From NCBI GenBank assembly GCA_947643145.1, contig CANRVD010000007.1, positions 1 through 64,000 on the forward strand: DNA of 64,000 nucleotides, given 5' to 3'. Made by a program: the position numbers and the translations under genes. Below the pieces are notes generated by a model. The model did no database searches, was not told the origin of the DNA, and saw only the letters and a program-made list of their open reading frames with translations. This stretch comes from an uncultured bacterium. Lineage in GTDB: Bacteria; Bacillota; Clostridia; Lachnospirales; Lachnospiraceae. This document shows, one piece after another, positions 16,901-24,901 of this stretch. The number at the start of each line of letters is the position of its first letter. The first letter of the stretch is position 1.

Positions 16901-19511
16901 TTTTGGAGACAGTGATACACAGCATGATGATTTAACGATTTATTACAGGGCAGGAAATTCCACATGGGATGCTGCAGGCGACAACTGGAACGGTATTCCG
17001 GTTGTGGGGCTGGATAAGTTTTATACAGAGAGACAGGATCATTATTCCTTTGCCAATACTTACAGTTCTTTTGGTTATACAACGAAGTATTTTATCCCAA
17101 TGCAGCGTTATGTGACCGCTTTGCAGAGTGTTGTAAGAGGAGCCTACTATTATGCAGCGGCAGCTCCTTGGGGCGGCAACTGCTTTGGCATGGCAGCATC
17201 TTCTATGGAGTTCTATGAAGGAAACCAGTTTAATGTAAAGGACTATACTTCCACAGCAGAGAATTTATATGATGTTACTGCACCAGGGAATTCCAATGCA
17301 GATTTGACAAAGCTGATTGAGATTTATCAGGTATCACAGTTTGTGGATGAAATCGGTGAAGAAATAGCAAAGAATTTTGCAGATAATTCTGACAGAAATG
17401 CTGACAAGAATGCTGCAAAATACAGGAAACTGATTAAACAGGTGGAGGAGTTTGAACGTTCCGGCGGATTAGGTGTGGATTCTGCTGCAGACCCGGTAAT
17501 CATGTGTGTATACACAGCCTGCTCTGGTCATGCTTTAGTTCCGGTAGCTGTGAATATGGATGAGAAGGGAAATTATATCCTGGATGTATATGACTGTAAC
17601 TCGCCGGATGGATTTAACAAGCTGACGATTAAGAAGGATTTCTCAGGAATTCAGTATGGCAAATACTATATGGCTTCCTTTGTGAAGTATTCTACTATCA
17701 GGGATGCCCTGACAAATGCTGATTTTAGTGGTCAGTATTTAAATAAGGCCCCGAAGGAGAGCTCTAATATTTCGATTGCAGTTAACCGCGAAGAGGTAAA
17801 ACTGGAAAATAGCGGTGACAGGGATTATACAGAGATACCGGGAGCATATGAGCAGAGACGGATGTCTGATGGTTCAGGGGATGCAGAAGATGTATTTGGA
17901 GGTATCAGAAGTTTTATACTGCCACAGTCAGAGGGAGAATATCATATAGAGGATATTTCAACAGAAAAGGCAGATAGTGAAGAGGAGGATTTGAAGTACT
18001 ATGTAGCTACGGAAGATTTGTTCTCCGAAATAGAAACTTCTGATGAGAATGCGAAGCTGGTTGTAAAAAGTACAAGGGATACAGGAGATGATTCTGTTAC
18101 ACTGGAGTCAGAAGATGCAAATACGGAATCTGAGCTTACCGTTATGGACGTATCCGGTATTCAGAAAGAAATATCATTAAAGGGAAGTTCTGTTACGGTA
18201 GAAGTGAATAGTGACAAATACATGACCATTTCTGTTTCCGATGATACGAAAGAGATTAAGGTTGATGGTGAAACACTGGAAGTAGGGGATAATAACAAGG
18301 CAAAGGTGTCTTTCTATGCATCAGGCAGTGAGAATGCAATGAAGGCTGCTGATATGTCCTGTGATCTGTCTATGGATGATAGTAATAGATTATCTGGTAT
18401 GGCAGAGTCTTATGTGACATGGGCAAAGGAAGAGGCTGGAAAGGTAGATGTGATTACCAGTGTAAAGGACAGAGAAGGAAATGTAATTGCAGAACAGACA
18501 GATAAGGTGCGTGTTGGCCTTGGAATGCAGAAGGTCAATGTGGAACTTAACAATTTAGAAACAAATCTGGGCGATTTGTCAGGCGAATTCAGTGCAGTTT
18601 GTGAGATGACAGTCGTTGATGCAGATGGAAATAAAGTGAGTGTTTCCCAGCCGGATATTCTTTTAAGGGCAGCGAGCGGACAGGAAACATCAACACCGAC
18701 GTCAACGCCAACAACTACACCAACACCAACTGTAAAACCGCAGGGTCCGAGTGTAAACGAACCTGGTATCGTGATTCCGACGCCAACGCCAACACCTAGT
18801 GCAACAAAGACACCGGAACCAACAAAAACACCAGAGGCAGCAAAGACACCGGAACCAGCCGATACACCGGCTCCAACGCAGCCTTCCGTTGTAACCCCGG
18901 ATCCGGTTATCACTCCGGAACCAGTGCCGACTGAGGATCCTGATACGTCAGGAAAACCTTCCGTACCAAAGAAGGGCAAGGTAGTGACTGCAGGTGCCAT
19001 GAAATATATTGTGGTGAAGTCAGCAAAGAAAAATGGAACGGTAGCCGTATATGGTGCAAAGAAGAAAAATGCCGCAAAGGTTACAATTCCGAAAAAGGTA
19101 ACGATAAATGGCTATTCCTTTAAGGTAACAGAAATTCATAAGAATGCTTTTGGCAATATGAAAAAATTGTCAGAGGTATCGATTGGTGCAAATGTTACAA
19201 AGATTGGAAACAGTGCATTTAAGAATTGTAAGAAGCTTCGGTTTATTATCATTCCGAAGAAAGTGACGACAATTGGAAAGAAGGCGTTTGCAGGATGTAC
19301 AAATCTGAACTACATGCTTGTAAAGTCGGATAAAATCAAGTCAGTAGGATCCGGTGCTTTCCAGGGTATCACTTCAAAAATGACAGTGAAGACATCGAAA
19401 GCAAAGTGGAGAAAGTATGCTACTCTGTTTATGAACAGAGGAAAAATGTCACACAATGCACTGTTTATCATCGACCCGGTAAAATTAAAATATAAGGGAA
19501 GATTATATTAA
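13977..19511 (+). CDS. Secreted BspA-type leucine-rich-repeat protein with papain-like region
   Basis: 1,844 residues. A signal peptide (MKKRKLVLVLVLALVLQ, cleavage after SVSEAA) follows AAAGGAG. Residues about 140-660 and 820-1000 are LRR_5/BspA repeats with the recurrent pattern sIGxxAFxgCxxLxxVxLPxxv. Residues about 1040-1230 are different. They hold GGNCFGMAASS (Cys1069), SGHALVPVAVN (His1185) and DVYDCNSP (Asp1206), in the order of a papain-type Cys-His-Asp/Asn triad. Beta-rich sequence follows, then a Thr/Pro-rich linker (about 1570-1660), and a C-terminal LRR block ending in a basic tail. There is no LPxTG signal; the Pro/Thr linker and basic end suggest wall association. Such proteins mediate host or substrate adhesion. 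Protease function is inference. Confidence 0.85.
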   Translation: MKKRKLVLVLVLALVLQMLPVGAWTGVLNTASVSEAATTKYETPPTTGSTSGDYGTIHWELTPETAQEGWLHNGVTPYKLSITGSGDMQDFDTITYQWKSSPNQSYYDESATMTDADWGWAYEKIQTILIGTGITKISNNAFYGCNSALTVEIGADVTSIGASAFAGCNCLKGLALPDGVTSIGAAAFSGCTNAETANIPDTVTSLGRSAFESCASLKEIAVPASIGKSMASSVFYGCSQLETAVIADGIEEIGDSAFYRCYNLAEITLPNTLKTIGQSAFYQAIYIREPQLADQKWVELILPDTLETIGNSAFAGCNRLTSVTLPEGVQTIGTNSFSSTGLTVFTVPASVTTIGVNPFIGGELQTIKVAQGNQNYVSENNMLIELKENENSGSDLDKVISYPCKGDPAPEVPAGVTSIGQSAFQSTEIKNVTLPGSLLEIEGNAFQNAQKLAAVDVPEKTQKIGDNAFYGCRVLEDVALSGGLLSIGTQAFRNCQKISAIRLPDKVETIGRSAFAYCTVLEEMSFPNTLKTVGASALEYCSALKRVSFGENIETIAGNVFYGCPNLAELTISEGNAYLIAEKNVVYNKEKTRLIYYAAGMEEEKYTVADTVQVIGTYAFTYCTHLQEIRFPASVTSLENAAVYYNTSIDKLLFKGEPPAVKETYSTNRDTYGNIISYDVRSASVSQNSVKGGYSDNSGLVIFYPKNLAEQWTNQNNGWTGAKQYANLTNQKWTEKFTVTDWDPEKDDIAEGEFANGLQWEYRDDIGQLRFIGEGEVPDFPADALPTWSNQEDVNHMQDIKLVDTGDTSRIGSNALNGAGKLVRILAGDKLKQIGDMAFANCENLEIVRMQGVEQIGKEAFAGAASIVDDLDVRGAKSIGDGAFKGCTGMTDILLGESLQSLGKEAFASCSALETLIVPDSLVSMGEGCFSGCSAIRTINIPKGITTVQANCFADCSNLQKVYFYGDYPALQDGCFGDSDTQHDDLTIYYRAGNSTWDAAGDNWNGIPVVGLDKFYTERQDHYSFANTYSSFGYTTKYFIPMQRYVTALQSVVRGAYYYAAAAPWGGNCFGMAASSMEFYEGNQFNVKDYTSTAENLYDVTAPGNSNADLTKLIEIYQVSQFVDEIGEEIAKNFADNSDRNADKNAAKYRKLIKQVEEFERSGGLGVDSAADPVIMCVYTACSGHALVPVAVNMDEKGNYILDVYDCNSPDGFNKLTIKKDFSGIQYGKYYMASFVKYSTIRDALTNADFSGQYLNKAPKESSNISIAVNREEVKLENSGDRDYTEIPGAYEQRRMSDGSGDAEDVFGGIRSFILPQSEGEYHIEDISTEKADSEEEDLKYYVATEDLFSEIETSDENAKLVVKSTRDTGDDSVTLESEDANTESELTVMDVSGIQKEISLKGSSVTVEVNSDKYMTISVSDDTKEIKVDGETLEVGDNNKAKVSFYASGSENAMKAADMSCDLSMDDSNRLSGMAESYVTWAKEEAGKVDVITSVKDREGNVIAEQTDKVRVGLGMQKVNVELNNLETNLGDLSGEFSAVCEMTVVDADGNKVSVSQPDILLRAASGQETSTPTSTPTTTPTPTVKPQGPSVNEPGIVIPTPTPTPSATKTPEPTKTPEAAKTPEPADTPAPTQPSVVTPDPVITPEPVPTEDPDTSGKPSVPKKGKVVTAGAMKYIVVKSAKKNGTVAVYGAKKKNAAKVTIPKKVTINGYSFKVTEIHKNAFGNMKKLSEVSIGANVTKIGNSAFKNCKKLRFIIIPKKVTTIGKKAFAGCTNLNYMLVKSDKIKSVGSGAFQGITSKMTVKTSKAKWRKYATLFMNRGKMSHNALFIIDPVKLKYKGRLY

Positions 19512-19548
19512 TTGTTACGTATAAAGTGAGTGAAATATAGTGGATGAA

Positions 19549-19590
19549 AAAGTCCCAGACATTACACATTTGGTGTATGTCTGGGACTTT
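19549..19590. terminator. Bidirectional intrinsic terminator
   Basis: A 14-bp perfect stem (AAAGTCCCAGACAT at 19549-19562 with its complement at 19577-19590) lies between the convergent LRR gene and XRE gene. A-runs on the left and T-runs on the right allow termination in both directions. Confidence 0.85.
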
Positions 19591-19600
19591 AACCTGCCAC

Positions 19601-19927
19601 CTACTTCTTGCTGTTGCGCTCTTCCATATAACGAAAGACGCTCTGCAGCAGAAGTTTATCATCATAATTTAGTTTGTTAGAAGGTTCCCGAAACAGCATA
19701 TCATCTACGGAATGTGTTAGATATTCACCCACTAAAATATCATTTGGTGTGACACCTAGCGCGTGGCAGACAGCCAAAAGTGTTTCAAGGGACATATTAA
19801 CAGTGCCCGTTTCAATATGTGAGATATGTATCACGGAAACATGCGCCATTTCTGCCAAATCAGCCTGAGTAAGCCTTAATTCTTTTCTTCTGCTTTTTAT
19901 ATTTGCTCCAATTCGTGTTCGATTCAT
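19601..19927 (-). CDS. XRE-family transcriptional regulator
   Basis: 108 residues. The N-terminal Cro/C1-type helix-turn-helix covers about residues 6-62: RIGANIKSRRKELRLTQADL, then MAHVSVIHISHIETG as the recognition region, and LLAVCHALGVTPNDIL. The C-terminal 45 residues are acidic and helical with no known sensor. The start is ATG with GGAGGCTGATT just upstream. It is convergent with the LRR gene and divergent from the sulfatase-like gene, so it could control either itself or the divergent unit. Target unknown. Confidence 0.85.
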   Translation of the reverse strand: MNRTRIGANIKSRRKELRLTQADLAEMAHVSVIHISHIETGTVNMSLETLLAVCHALGVTPNDILVGEYLTHSVDDMLFREPSNKLNYDDKLLLQSVFRYMEERNSKK

Positions 19928-20388
19928 AATCAGCCTCCATGTTGTTTTAGTAGCTTAAATACTATATTTAGAATACCAAGTAGAAGTCGGAAAATGAATA
20001 AACCAATAAAGATATAGTGTTTTGCTGAGGATAGTTATTGCGGTTTATGGAGATTTTTTGGGTTTGGAGGTGTTTTTTGTGTCCGTAACAAAATTTTCAC
20101 AAAAAGCAGAATGAAAATTAGTGAAATCTTATTTAAAATGTGATAAAATGTTTTTGGTCTAAACCATGTCTGAAGTATGAAAAAATTAAATGGGCTGGAA
20201 GCCAAATGGCCGTACCCAGGAGGCGGAAGGAGGCATTTATTTTTGGATTACTTTGGACATGCATGGTTTCTCTGATCCGTACGTCAGGGATACTGTGTGT
20301 TAATAGTGCAGGACGTATGTTCTGCACTATTTGTAATATTAGAGTGAATAAGCTGAATGGATATAGAATAAATAATGGAGGTAGTAGC
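19928..20388. other. Intergenic region with hairpin before sulfatase-like gene
   Basis: 461 bases between the divergent XRE and sulfatase-like genes. The clear feature is a 10-bp perfect stem (AATAGTGCAG at 20302-20311 with CTGCACTATT at 20322-20331), 57 bases ahead of the start. It has no long T-run, so it is a leader hairpin or weak attenuator. The frame of the downstream gene stays open from 20140, but the upstream part lacks a ribosome site. No promoter was assigned. Confidence 0.45.
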
Positions 20389-22302
20389 ATGGAACTGTAC
20401 AATGAAGCAATTAGAAATAAACCGTATGTTGCTGATGAACATTATGATTGTGCACGCAGATATGAGATGTCAGGATATTATTTTGAGGCGTTTGAACAAT
20501 ATGCAATCGCACAGGAATTAATGCTTGGGGGAAATCCGCATCAATTTTCAAAAGAAGAAGTACAGGAGAGAATTGAGCTTGCATTAGAAAAGATAGAAGA
20601 ATACATGGAAGAAGGTACTGATGATATTGTGCTGGCGAAGACAAAGAAGACATGGCTTGACTATATAGCAATGCAGAGCAGATGCAGATGGGGAATATCA
20701 TATGATGTCTTTCATTCCGACTATGAAATCATTACAAAAGAATATATGGATTATGTTAATCTTCCGAAATTATATGTTGGATATGCGCAGGGGATTAGAA
20801 ATGATTATTATTTAAAGCAAAAGGGGGCGTTAAAAGATTCAATCTTTGCATTAAGTAAATCAACATATGATACCAGGGCAGAATTGCAGAGAATTTATTT
20901 TACAGGTAAAGAAGTAACGATAACATGGGATTGTGAATATTTTCTGCCGGTTGTGATGGAATCATCGGAAATATTAGTGATTGAAAATAATGGAAAGTCA
21001 TTTAATGTTTCGCATTCAGGAGAAAAGCAGTTCATTAATTACCGTATGCCGGCGGGAGAGAGTAGGATGTACTCAAAAAGTGAATTCCGTATAGGGGAAA
21101 TTATTCCAATTACCCATGCTCCTGAAAGGAAACGTTTGGTTTTGAATATATTTGTGGATGGTTTATCCCAAATAGTGCAGCAGGAGAATTTTGCAAATCT
21201 TATGCCGCATACTTATCGATTTTTTCAAAAGGGTATTGTCTGTAATAATGTTTATACAGCAGGTGACTGGACATATCCTTCTATTGCAAGCATTGTAACA
21301 GGGCAGACAATGGCAGAACATAAGATGCTGCATTCAAAACTGAAACGCAGACTGGATATAGATACACCGATTCTGTTTGAGTATTTTAAAGCAGCCGGAT
21401 ATAATACTTCTAAAATAGGAGGAAACTGGAGGATTACTCCCGGTTATGGCTATGCAAGGGGGATGGACAGGGTATTCTATCAAAATCATTATGTCGGTTA
21501 TCCGGCTGAGGATATCGTATCCGATGTAATCGAACAGATACATGGGATGAGGGAAACAGACCAGTTTATCTGGATGGAAATTGGTGAGCTTCATCAGATA
21601 GCAGATGGACTTGGCTTGGAAGGGCTTCTGAAAGAATTCCCTATAAGCAGTATACAGGAAATACAAAAGGATATTAACTCTGTAAAACAGACATATAGCC
21701 CGATGAAGATTCAGCTTTATTTAAAGGAGATTGAGAAAGTAGACCGTAAATTAGCTGCTTTGTATCAGTATATCGAAGAATATTATGCAGAGGATGAGGT
21801 GGTGGTTTCGCTGTTTTCAGACCATGGACAAGGTTATCTGTTAAAGCAGGAGGATGAATTTCTAGGGGATGGGAGAAGCAAAGTCGCTTTTATGGTTCGT
21901 AACGGTGAATTGTCAGGGCAGACAGACGAGGTGATTTCTACTTGTGATTATACAGCGATTTTATGTAAATTGGCAGGAATCGAGTATTCTTATGACAATA
22001 CGGATGCACATCTGCCATGTACCTTTGGGGGAGTGGATGAGAGAGAGTTTGCAATTTCGGAAAGCATTCATGTTGGAGATCCATATCAGATTTCTTTGAA
22101 AGGAAAAGATTTTGTTTTCTATTTAGAAGGGAAAGAGGATGTGACCTCAGAATGCCGTATTCCACTTGAAGATTATACGGTTAAGCTGTTAGACAAAGAA
22201 GAGGTTAATACGATAGAGGATAAAGACAGAATAGAATATTATACAGCATATTGTTTGAAACATATCGATTCTTGTGTGATTAAGAATGAATTAGGCAATT
22301 AA
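20389..22302 (+). CDS. Alkaline-phosphatase-superfamily (sulfatase-like) protein with helical N-terminus
   Basis: 637 residues. GGAGG lies 7 bases before the start. Residues 1-90 are helical and TPR-like. Residues from about 250 match the sulfatase/phosphoglycerol transferase fold. Metal ligands and nucleophile are visible as NIFVDGLSQ (Asp257), TAGDWTYPSIASIVTG (likely nucleophile Thr295), and LFSDHGQGYL (Asp478, His479). There is no signal peptide or membrane segment, so it should be cytoplasmic, which is odd for a sulfatase. The Thr nucleophile instead of Cys/Ser of formylglycine sulfatases points to phosphoryl or phosphoglycerol-type transfer or hydrolysis. It sits 13 bp ahead of the APS-kinase-like fusion, so the two are linked. 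Confidence 0.75.
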   Translation: MELYNEAIRNKPYVADEHYDCARRYEMSGYYFEAFEQYAIAQELMLGGNPHQFSKEEVQERIELALEKIEEYMEEGTDDIVLAKTKKTWLDYIAMQSRCRWGISYDVFHSDYEIITKEYMDYVNLPKLYVGYAQGIRNDYYLKQKGALKDSIFALSKSTYDTRAELQRIYFTGKEVTITWDCEYFLPVVMESSEILVIENNGKSFNVSHSGEKQFINYRMPAGESRMYSKSEFRIGEIIPITHAPERKRLVLNIFVDGLSQIVQQENFANLMPHTYRFFQKGIVCNNVYTAGDWTYPSIASIVTGQTMAEHKMLHSKLKRRLDIDTPILFEYFKAAGYNTSKIGGNWRITPGYGYARGMDRVFYQNHYVGYPAEDIVSDVIEQIHGMRETDQFIWMEIGELHQIADGLGLEGLLKEFPISSIQEIQKDINSVKQTYSPMKIQLYLKEIEKVDRKLAALYQYIEEYYAEDEVVVSLFSDHGQGYLLKQEDEFLGDGRSKVAFMVRNGELSGQTDEVISTCDYTAILCKLAGIEYSYDNTDAHLPCTFGGVDEREFAISESIHVGDPYQISLKGKDFVFYLEGKEDVTSECRIPLEDYTVKLLDKEEVNTIEDKDRIEYYTAYCLKHIDSCVIKNELGN

Positions 22303-22315
22303 CCGGAGGTAAGAG

Positions 22316-23488
22316 ATGGAAAAAGGAATATTATACTGGATTACTGGTCTTTCGGGTTCGGGAAAGACGACAATAGGAAGTTCCCTGTATTATGAGCTGA
22401 AGAAGCGCTATAGTAATTTGGTGATTTTGGATGGAGATATATTAAAAAAATTAACAGGAGATTCTTTGGGATATTCCAAAGAGGACAGGCTAAAGCGTGC
22501 TGGTATTTACTCCAATTTCTGTAAGATTTTAACAGATCAGGGGATTTCGGTAATCATATGCACGGTAGCTATGTATGATTCTGTGCGCCAGTGGAACAGA
22601 AATCATATAGAGCGTTATGTGGAAATTTTTTTGGATGTAGAAAAAGCAGTTTTGATGGAAAGAGACAAAAAAGGTTTATATTCAGGACAACTTGCTGGAA
22701 AAGTATCAGATGTAGCCGGTTTGGATATAGAGGTGGAGTTTCCAAAGAATCCCGATATTATTCTTAAAAATAATGGAAATATCAGTGTGGCAGAATGTGT
22801 AAAAAGGATTTTGGATTTTGAGGTAAAGGAAAAAGATTCTTTCAAACGTGATATGGCATATTGGGATAGCTATTATAGAAAGAAAGCAGTTGAAATACAG
22901 AAACCAAGTGAGTTTGCAAAGGTAGTACTTTCAAACTTGCAGCCTGGGAAGAGTTTAATAGATTTGGGATGTGGGAATGGACGGGATAGTGTTTTTTTTG
23001 TAGAAAACAATCTTGCAGTAACAGGAATAGATATCTCGGAGGAAGCAATTTCACAGCTGAATCAGATGCATTTAAAGAATGCAAACTTTGTGTGTGATGA
23101 TTTTGTGACATCAAAAGTTTTATATCAGATTCAATATGATTATGTTTATAGCAGATGGACAATGCATGCAATATCTGAGTCCCAGGAGGAGGAATTATTA
23201 CAGAATGTATTTAAAGCCCTAAAGCCAGATGGTCTCTTTTTTATTGAAGCCAGAAGTATTCATGATGAATTGTATGGAAAAGGGAAAAGGGTTGGTGAAA
23301 ATGCTTACGTATTTGATGAACATTATAGAAGATTTATGGATAAGGAACGTTTTATAGATAAAATGGAAAATGCAGGTTTTGTTATCCATTCTGTTGCAGA
23401 AGGACGTGATTTTTCGAAAACGCAGTCTTCGAATCCGGTTCTTATCAGAATAGTAGCCTCAGTAACAGAAGAAGGGATAATTTCTTGA
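22316..23488 (+). CDS. APS-kinase-like domain fused to SAM-dependent methyltransferase
   Basis: 390 residues. Residues 1-170 are a CysC-like P-loop kinase: WITGLSGSGKTT at the N-terminus, VILDGD, and LFLDV-like IFLDVEKAVLMERDKKGLY. Residues 180-390 are a class I methyltransferase: LIDLGCGNGRDS (motif I, around Asp216), GIDISEEAI, and a TehB/UbiE-like layout. CysC makes PAPS from APS, but no ATP sulfurylase or sulfotransferase is in the window. Known CysC homologues in capsule loci (for example Campylobacter Cj1415) phosphorylate other nucleotides, so sulfate is not certain. RBS CGGAGG lies 7 bases upstream. The fusion with a methyltransferase suggests two sequential steps on one small molecule. 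Confidence 0.8.
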   Translation: MEKGILYWITGLSGSGKTTIGSSLYYELKKRYSNLVILDGDILKKLTGDSLGYSKEDRLKRAGIYSNFCKILTDQGISVIICTVAMYDSVRQWNRNHIERYVEIFLDVEKAVLMERDKKGLYSGQLAGKVSDVAGLDIEVEFPKNPDIILKNNGNISVAECVKRILDFEVKEKDSFKRDMAYWDSYYRKKAVEIQKPSEFAKVVLSNLQPGKSLIDLGCGNGRDSVFFVENNLAVTGIDISEEAISQLNQMHLKNANFVCDDFVTSKVLYQIQYDYVYSRWTMHAISESQEEELLQNVFKALKPDGLFFIEARSIHDELYGKGKRVGENAYVFDEHYRRFMDKERFIDKMENAGFVIHSVAEGRDFSKTQSSNPVLIRIVASVTEEGIIS

Positions 23489-23552
23489 CAAAAGGAAAGG
23501 AAGGTATAGAATATACAGACGAAGGAATATGATTTAGAATAATTGAAAGAAA

Positions 23553-24269
23553 ATGGAAAAGGAAAAGAAGGAAATGGACAATTTTGCTAATGGAAAAGAG
23601 GAAATGGACAGGTACTCTTTGCGTGGTAAGGTTTTTAACAGGATTCGGGAGGATATTCTGGCAGGAAATTATAAGGAGCGGGATGAATTAAAGGAAGCGG
23701 TAATCAGCAAGGAGATGGGTGTATCAAGGACGCCTGTCAGGGAAGCGCTGCGCCAGCTTGAATTAGAGGGGCTTGTCAGTATAATTCCCAATAAAGGCGC
23801 TTATGTGAATGGGATTACAGCGAAGGATATTTATGATATCTATACGATTCGCTCCTATTTGGAGGGACTTTGTGCCAAATGGGCATGTGAACATATTACC
23901 AGAGAGCAGATTGAAGATTTGGAGGAGATTATTTATCTGAGTGAATTCCATATTCAGCGGGAGCATTGGGAGCAGATTTTTGAGTTGGATAACCGTTTTC
24001 ATTTCTATTTATATAGAGCTTGCGGAAGCAAGGTTTTAGAGCATATTTTATCGGACTATCATCATTATGTGGAACGGGTGCGGAAGAATACGCTGTCTTC
24101 CCAGGAGAGGGCGAGGACAGCCAGTGCAGAGCATAAGGCAATTTTAGAGGCAGTAGCTAATAAAGATGAAGAGAAGGCGGAGCGGCTGGCAAATGAACAT
24201 ATCTTCCAGTCTATGGAAAATATCAGGCATCAGGGGCTGGAGTGGTTAATGGAAAGGCATGAAGAATAA
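23553..24269 (+). CDS. GntR/FadR-family transcriptional regulator
   Basis: 238 residues. The winged helix is near the N-terminus: SLRGKVFNRIREDILAGNY, then ISKEMGVSRTPVREALRQLE as the recognition helix, and GLVSIIPNKGAYV as the wing. The C-terminal FCD domain has the metal-binding or ligand histidines around DNRFHFYLY, HHYVERVRK and SAEHKAILEAV. FCD regulators usually respond to small organic acids or sugar acids. The start is uncertain: 23553 is used here, with 23574 and 23604 (preceded by AAAAGAGGAA) also possible. It lies 64 bp after the kinase-methyltransferase gene and 12 bp ahead of gtrA-like gene. Confidence 0.88.
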   Translation: MEKEKKEMDNFANGKEEMDRYSLRGKVFNRIREDILAGNYKERDELKEAVISKEMGVSRTPVREALRQLELEGLVSIIPNKGAYVNGITAKDIYDIYTIRSYLEGLCAKWACEHITREQIEDLEEIIYLSEFHIQREHWEQIFELDNRFHFYLYRACGSKVLEHILSDYHHYVERVRKNTLSSQERARTASAEHKAILEAVANKDEEKAERLANEHIFQSMENIRHQGLEWLMERHEE

Positions 24270-24281
24270 GATAGGAGTAGT

Positions 24282-24713
24282 ATGGCAATAAAGGATTATA
24301 TTAAAAAAATATATCTATTATATATGAAATATAAAGAGATAATATTATATCTGGTATTTGGCGGGTTGACAACGTTAGTTAATATTGTCGGATATATTCT
24401 GCTTAGCAGATGGCTGCGGATGGATACGATGCCTGCAAATGGCATTGCGCTGGCATTGAGTATCCTGTTTGCATATGTGACGAATAAAATATTTGTCTTT
24501 GAAAGCAGGACAGACAGCCTATCGGCGGCAGTCAGGGAGTTTTGTTCTTTTATTGCCTGCCGTCTGGTTACTATGGCAGTTGATATGCTGATTATGTATG
24601 TAACAGTGGATATTTTTGGCTGGTTTGATGTAGCCATGAAATTATTGGCAAATATTATTGTAATTGCACTTAATTTTGTATTTAGCAAGCTGATTATCTT
24701 TAAGAAAAGCTGA
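24282..24713 (+). CDS. GtrA-family membrane protein
   Basis: 143 residues with four predicted transmembrane helices (about 20-40, 48-66, 85-105, 115-137). The GtrA signature is clear: LVFGGLTTLVNIVGY in helix 1, and NKIFVF and NFVFSKLIIFK at the cytoplasmic ends of later helices. GtrA proteins are thought to help move undecaprenyl-linked sugars across the membrane for glycan decoration. It follows the GntR regulator by 12 bp. No partner GtrB-type glycosyltransferase is adjacent. Confidence 0.85.
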   Translation: MAIKDYIKKIYLLYMKYKEIILYLVFGGLTTLVNIVGYILLSRWLRMDTMPANGIALALSILFAYVTNKIFVFESRTDSLSAAVREFCSFIACRLVTMAVDMLIMYVTVDIFGWFDVAMKLLANIIVIALNFVFSKLIIFKKS

Positions 24714-24871
24714 GTATTGGCGTTTGCAGTGAAGTAGTTCACTTTATAAAAAGCGTGTAGAAATGAGGATTAGGTTGAAAAATCATTCTAAAGAAACAGA
24801 AAGCGTTTCTAAGAATGCTTATTGTTTCACACAAGAAAAACGAAAAAAACAGCGTTTTTTCATCACTATTT

Positions 24872-24890
24872 ATGCCGCTGAAAGCGGCAT
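24872..24890 (+). other. Hairpin just before a ribosome binding site
   Basis: ATGCCGCT and AGCGGCAT form an 8-bp perfect stem with a GAA loop. It abuts the GGGGG ribosome site of the next gene (start 24902), so it may influence translation. Confidence 0.5.
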
Positions 24891-24901
24891 GGGGGATTAT
24901 T

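Noticed and set aside
18410-19000. 196-codon frame antisense to the Thr/Pro-rich linker
   Set aside because: It is a shadow of the CCA/ACA-rich repeats in the LRR gene, giving a Val/Gly/Ser-rich frame with no start site.
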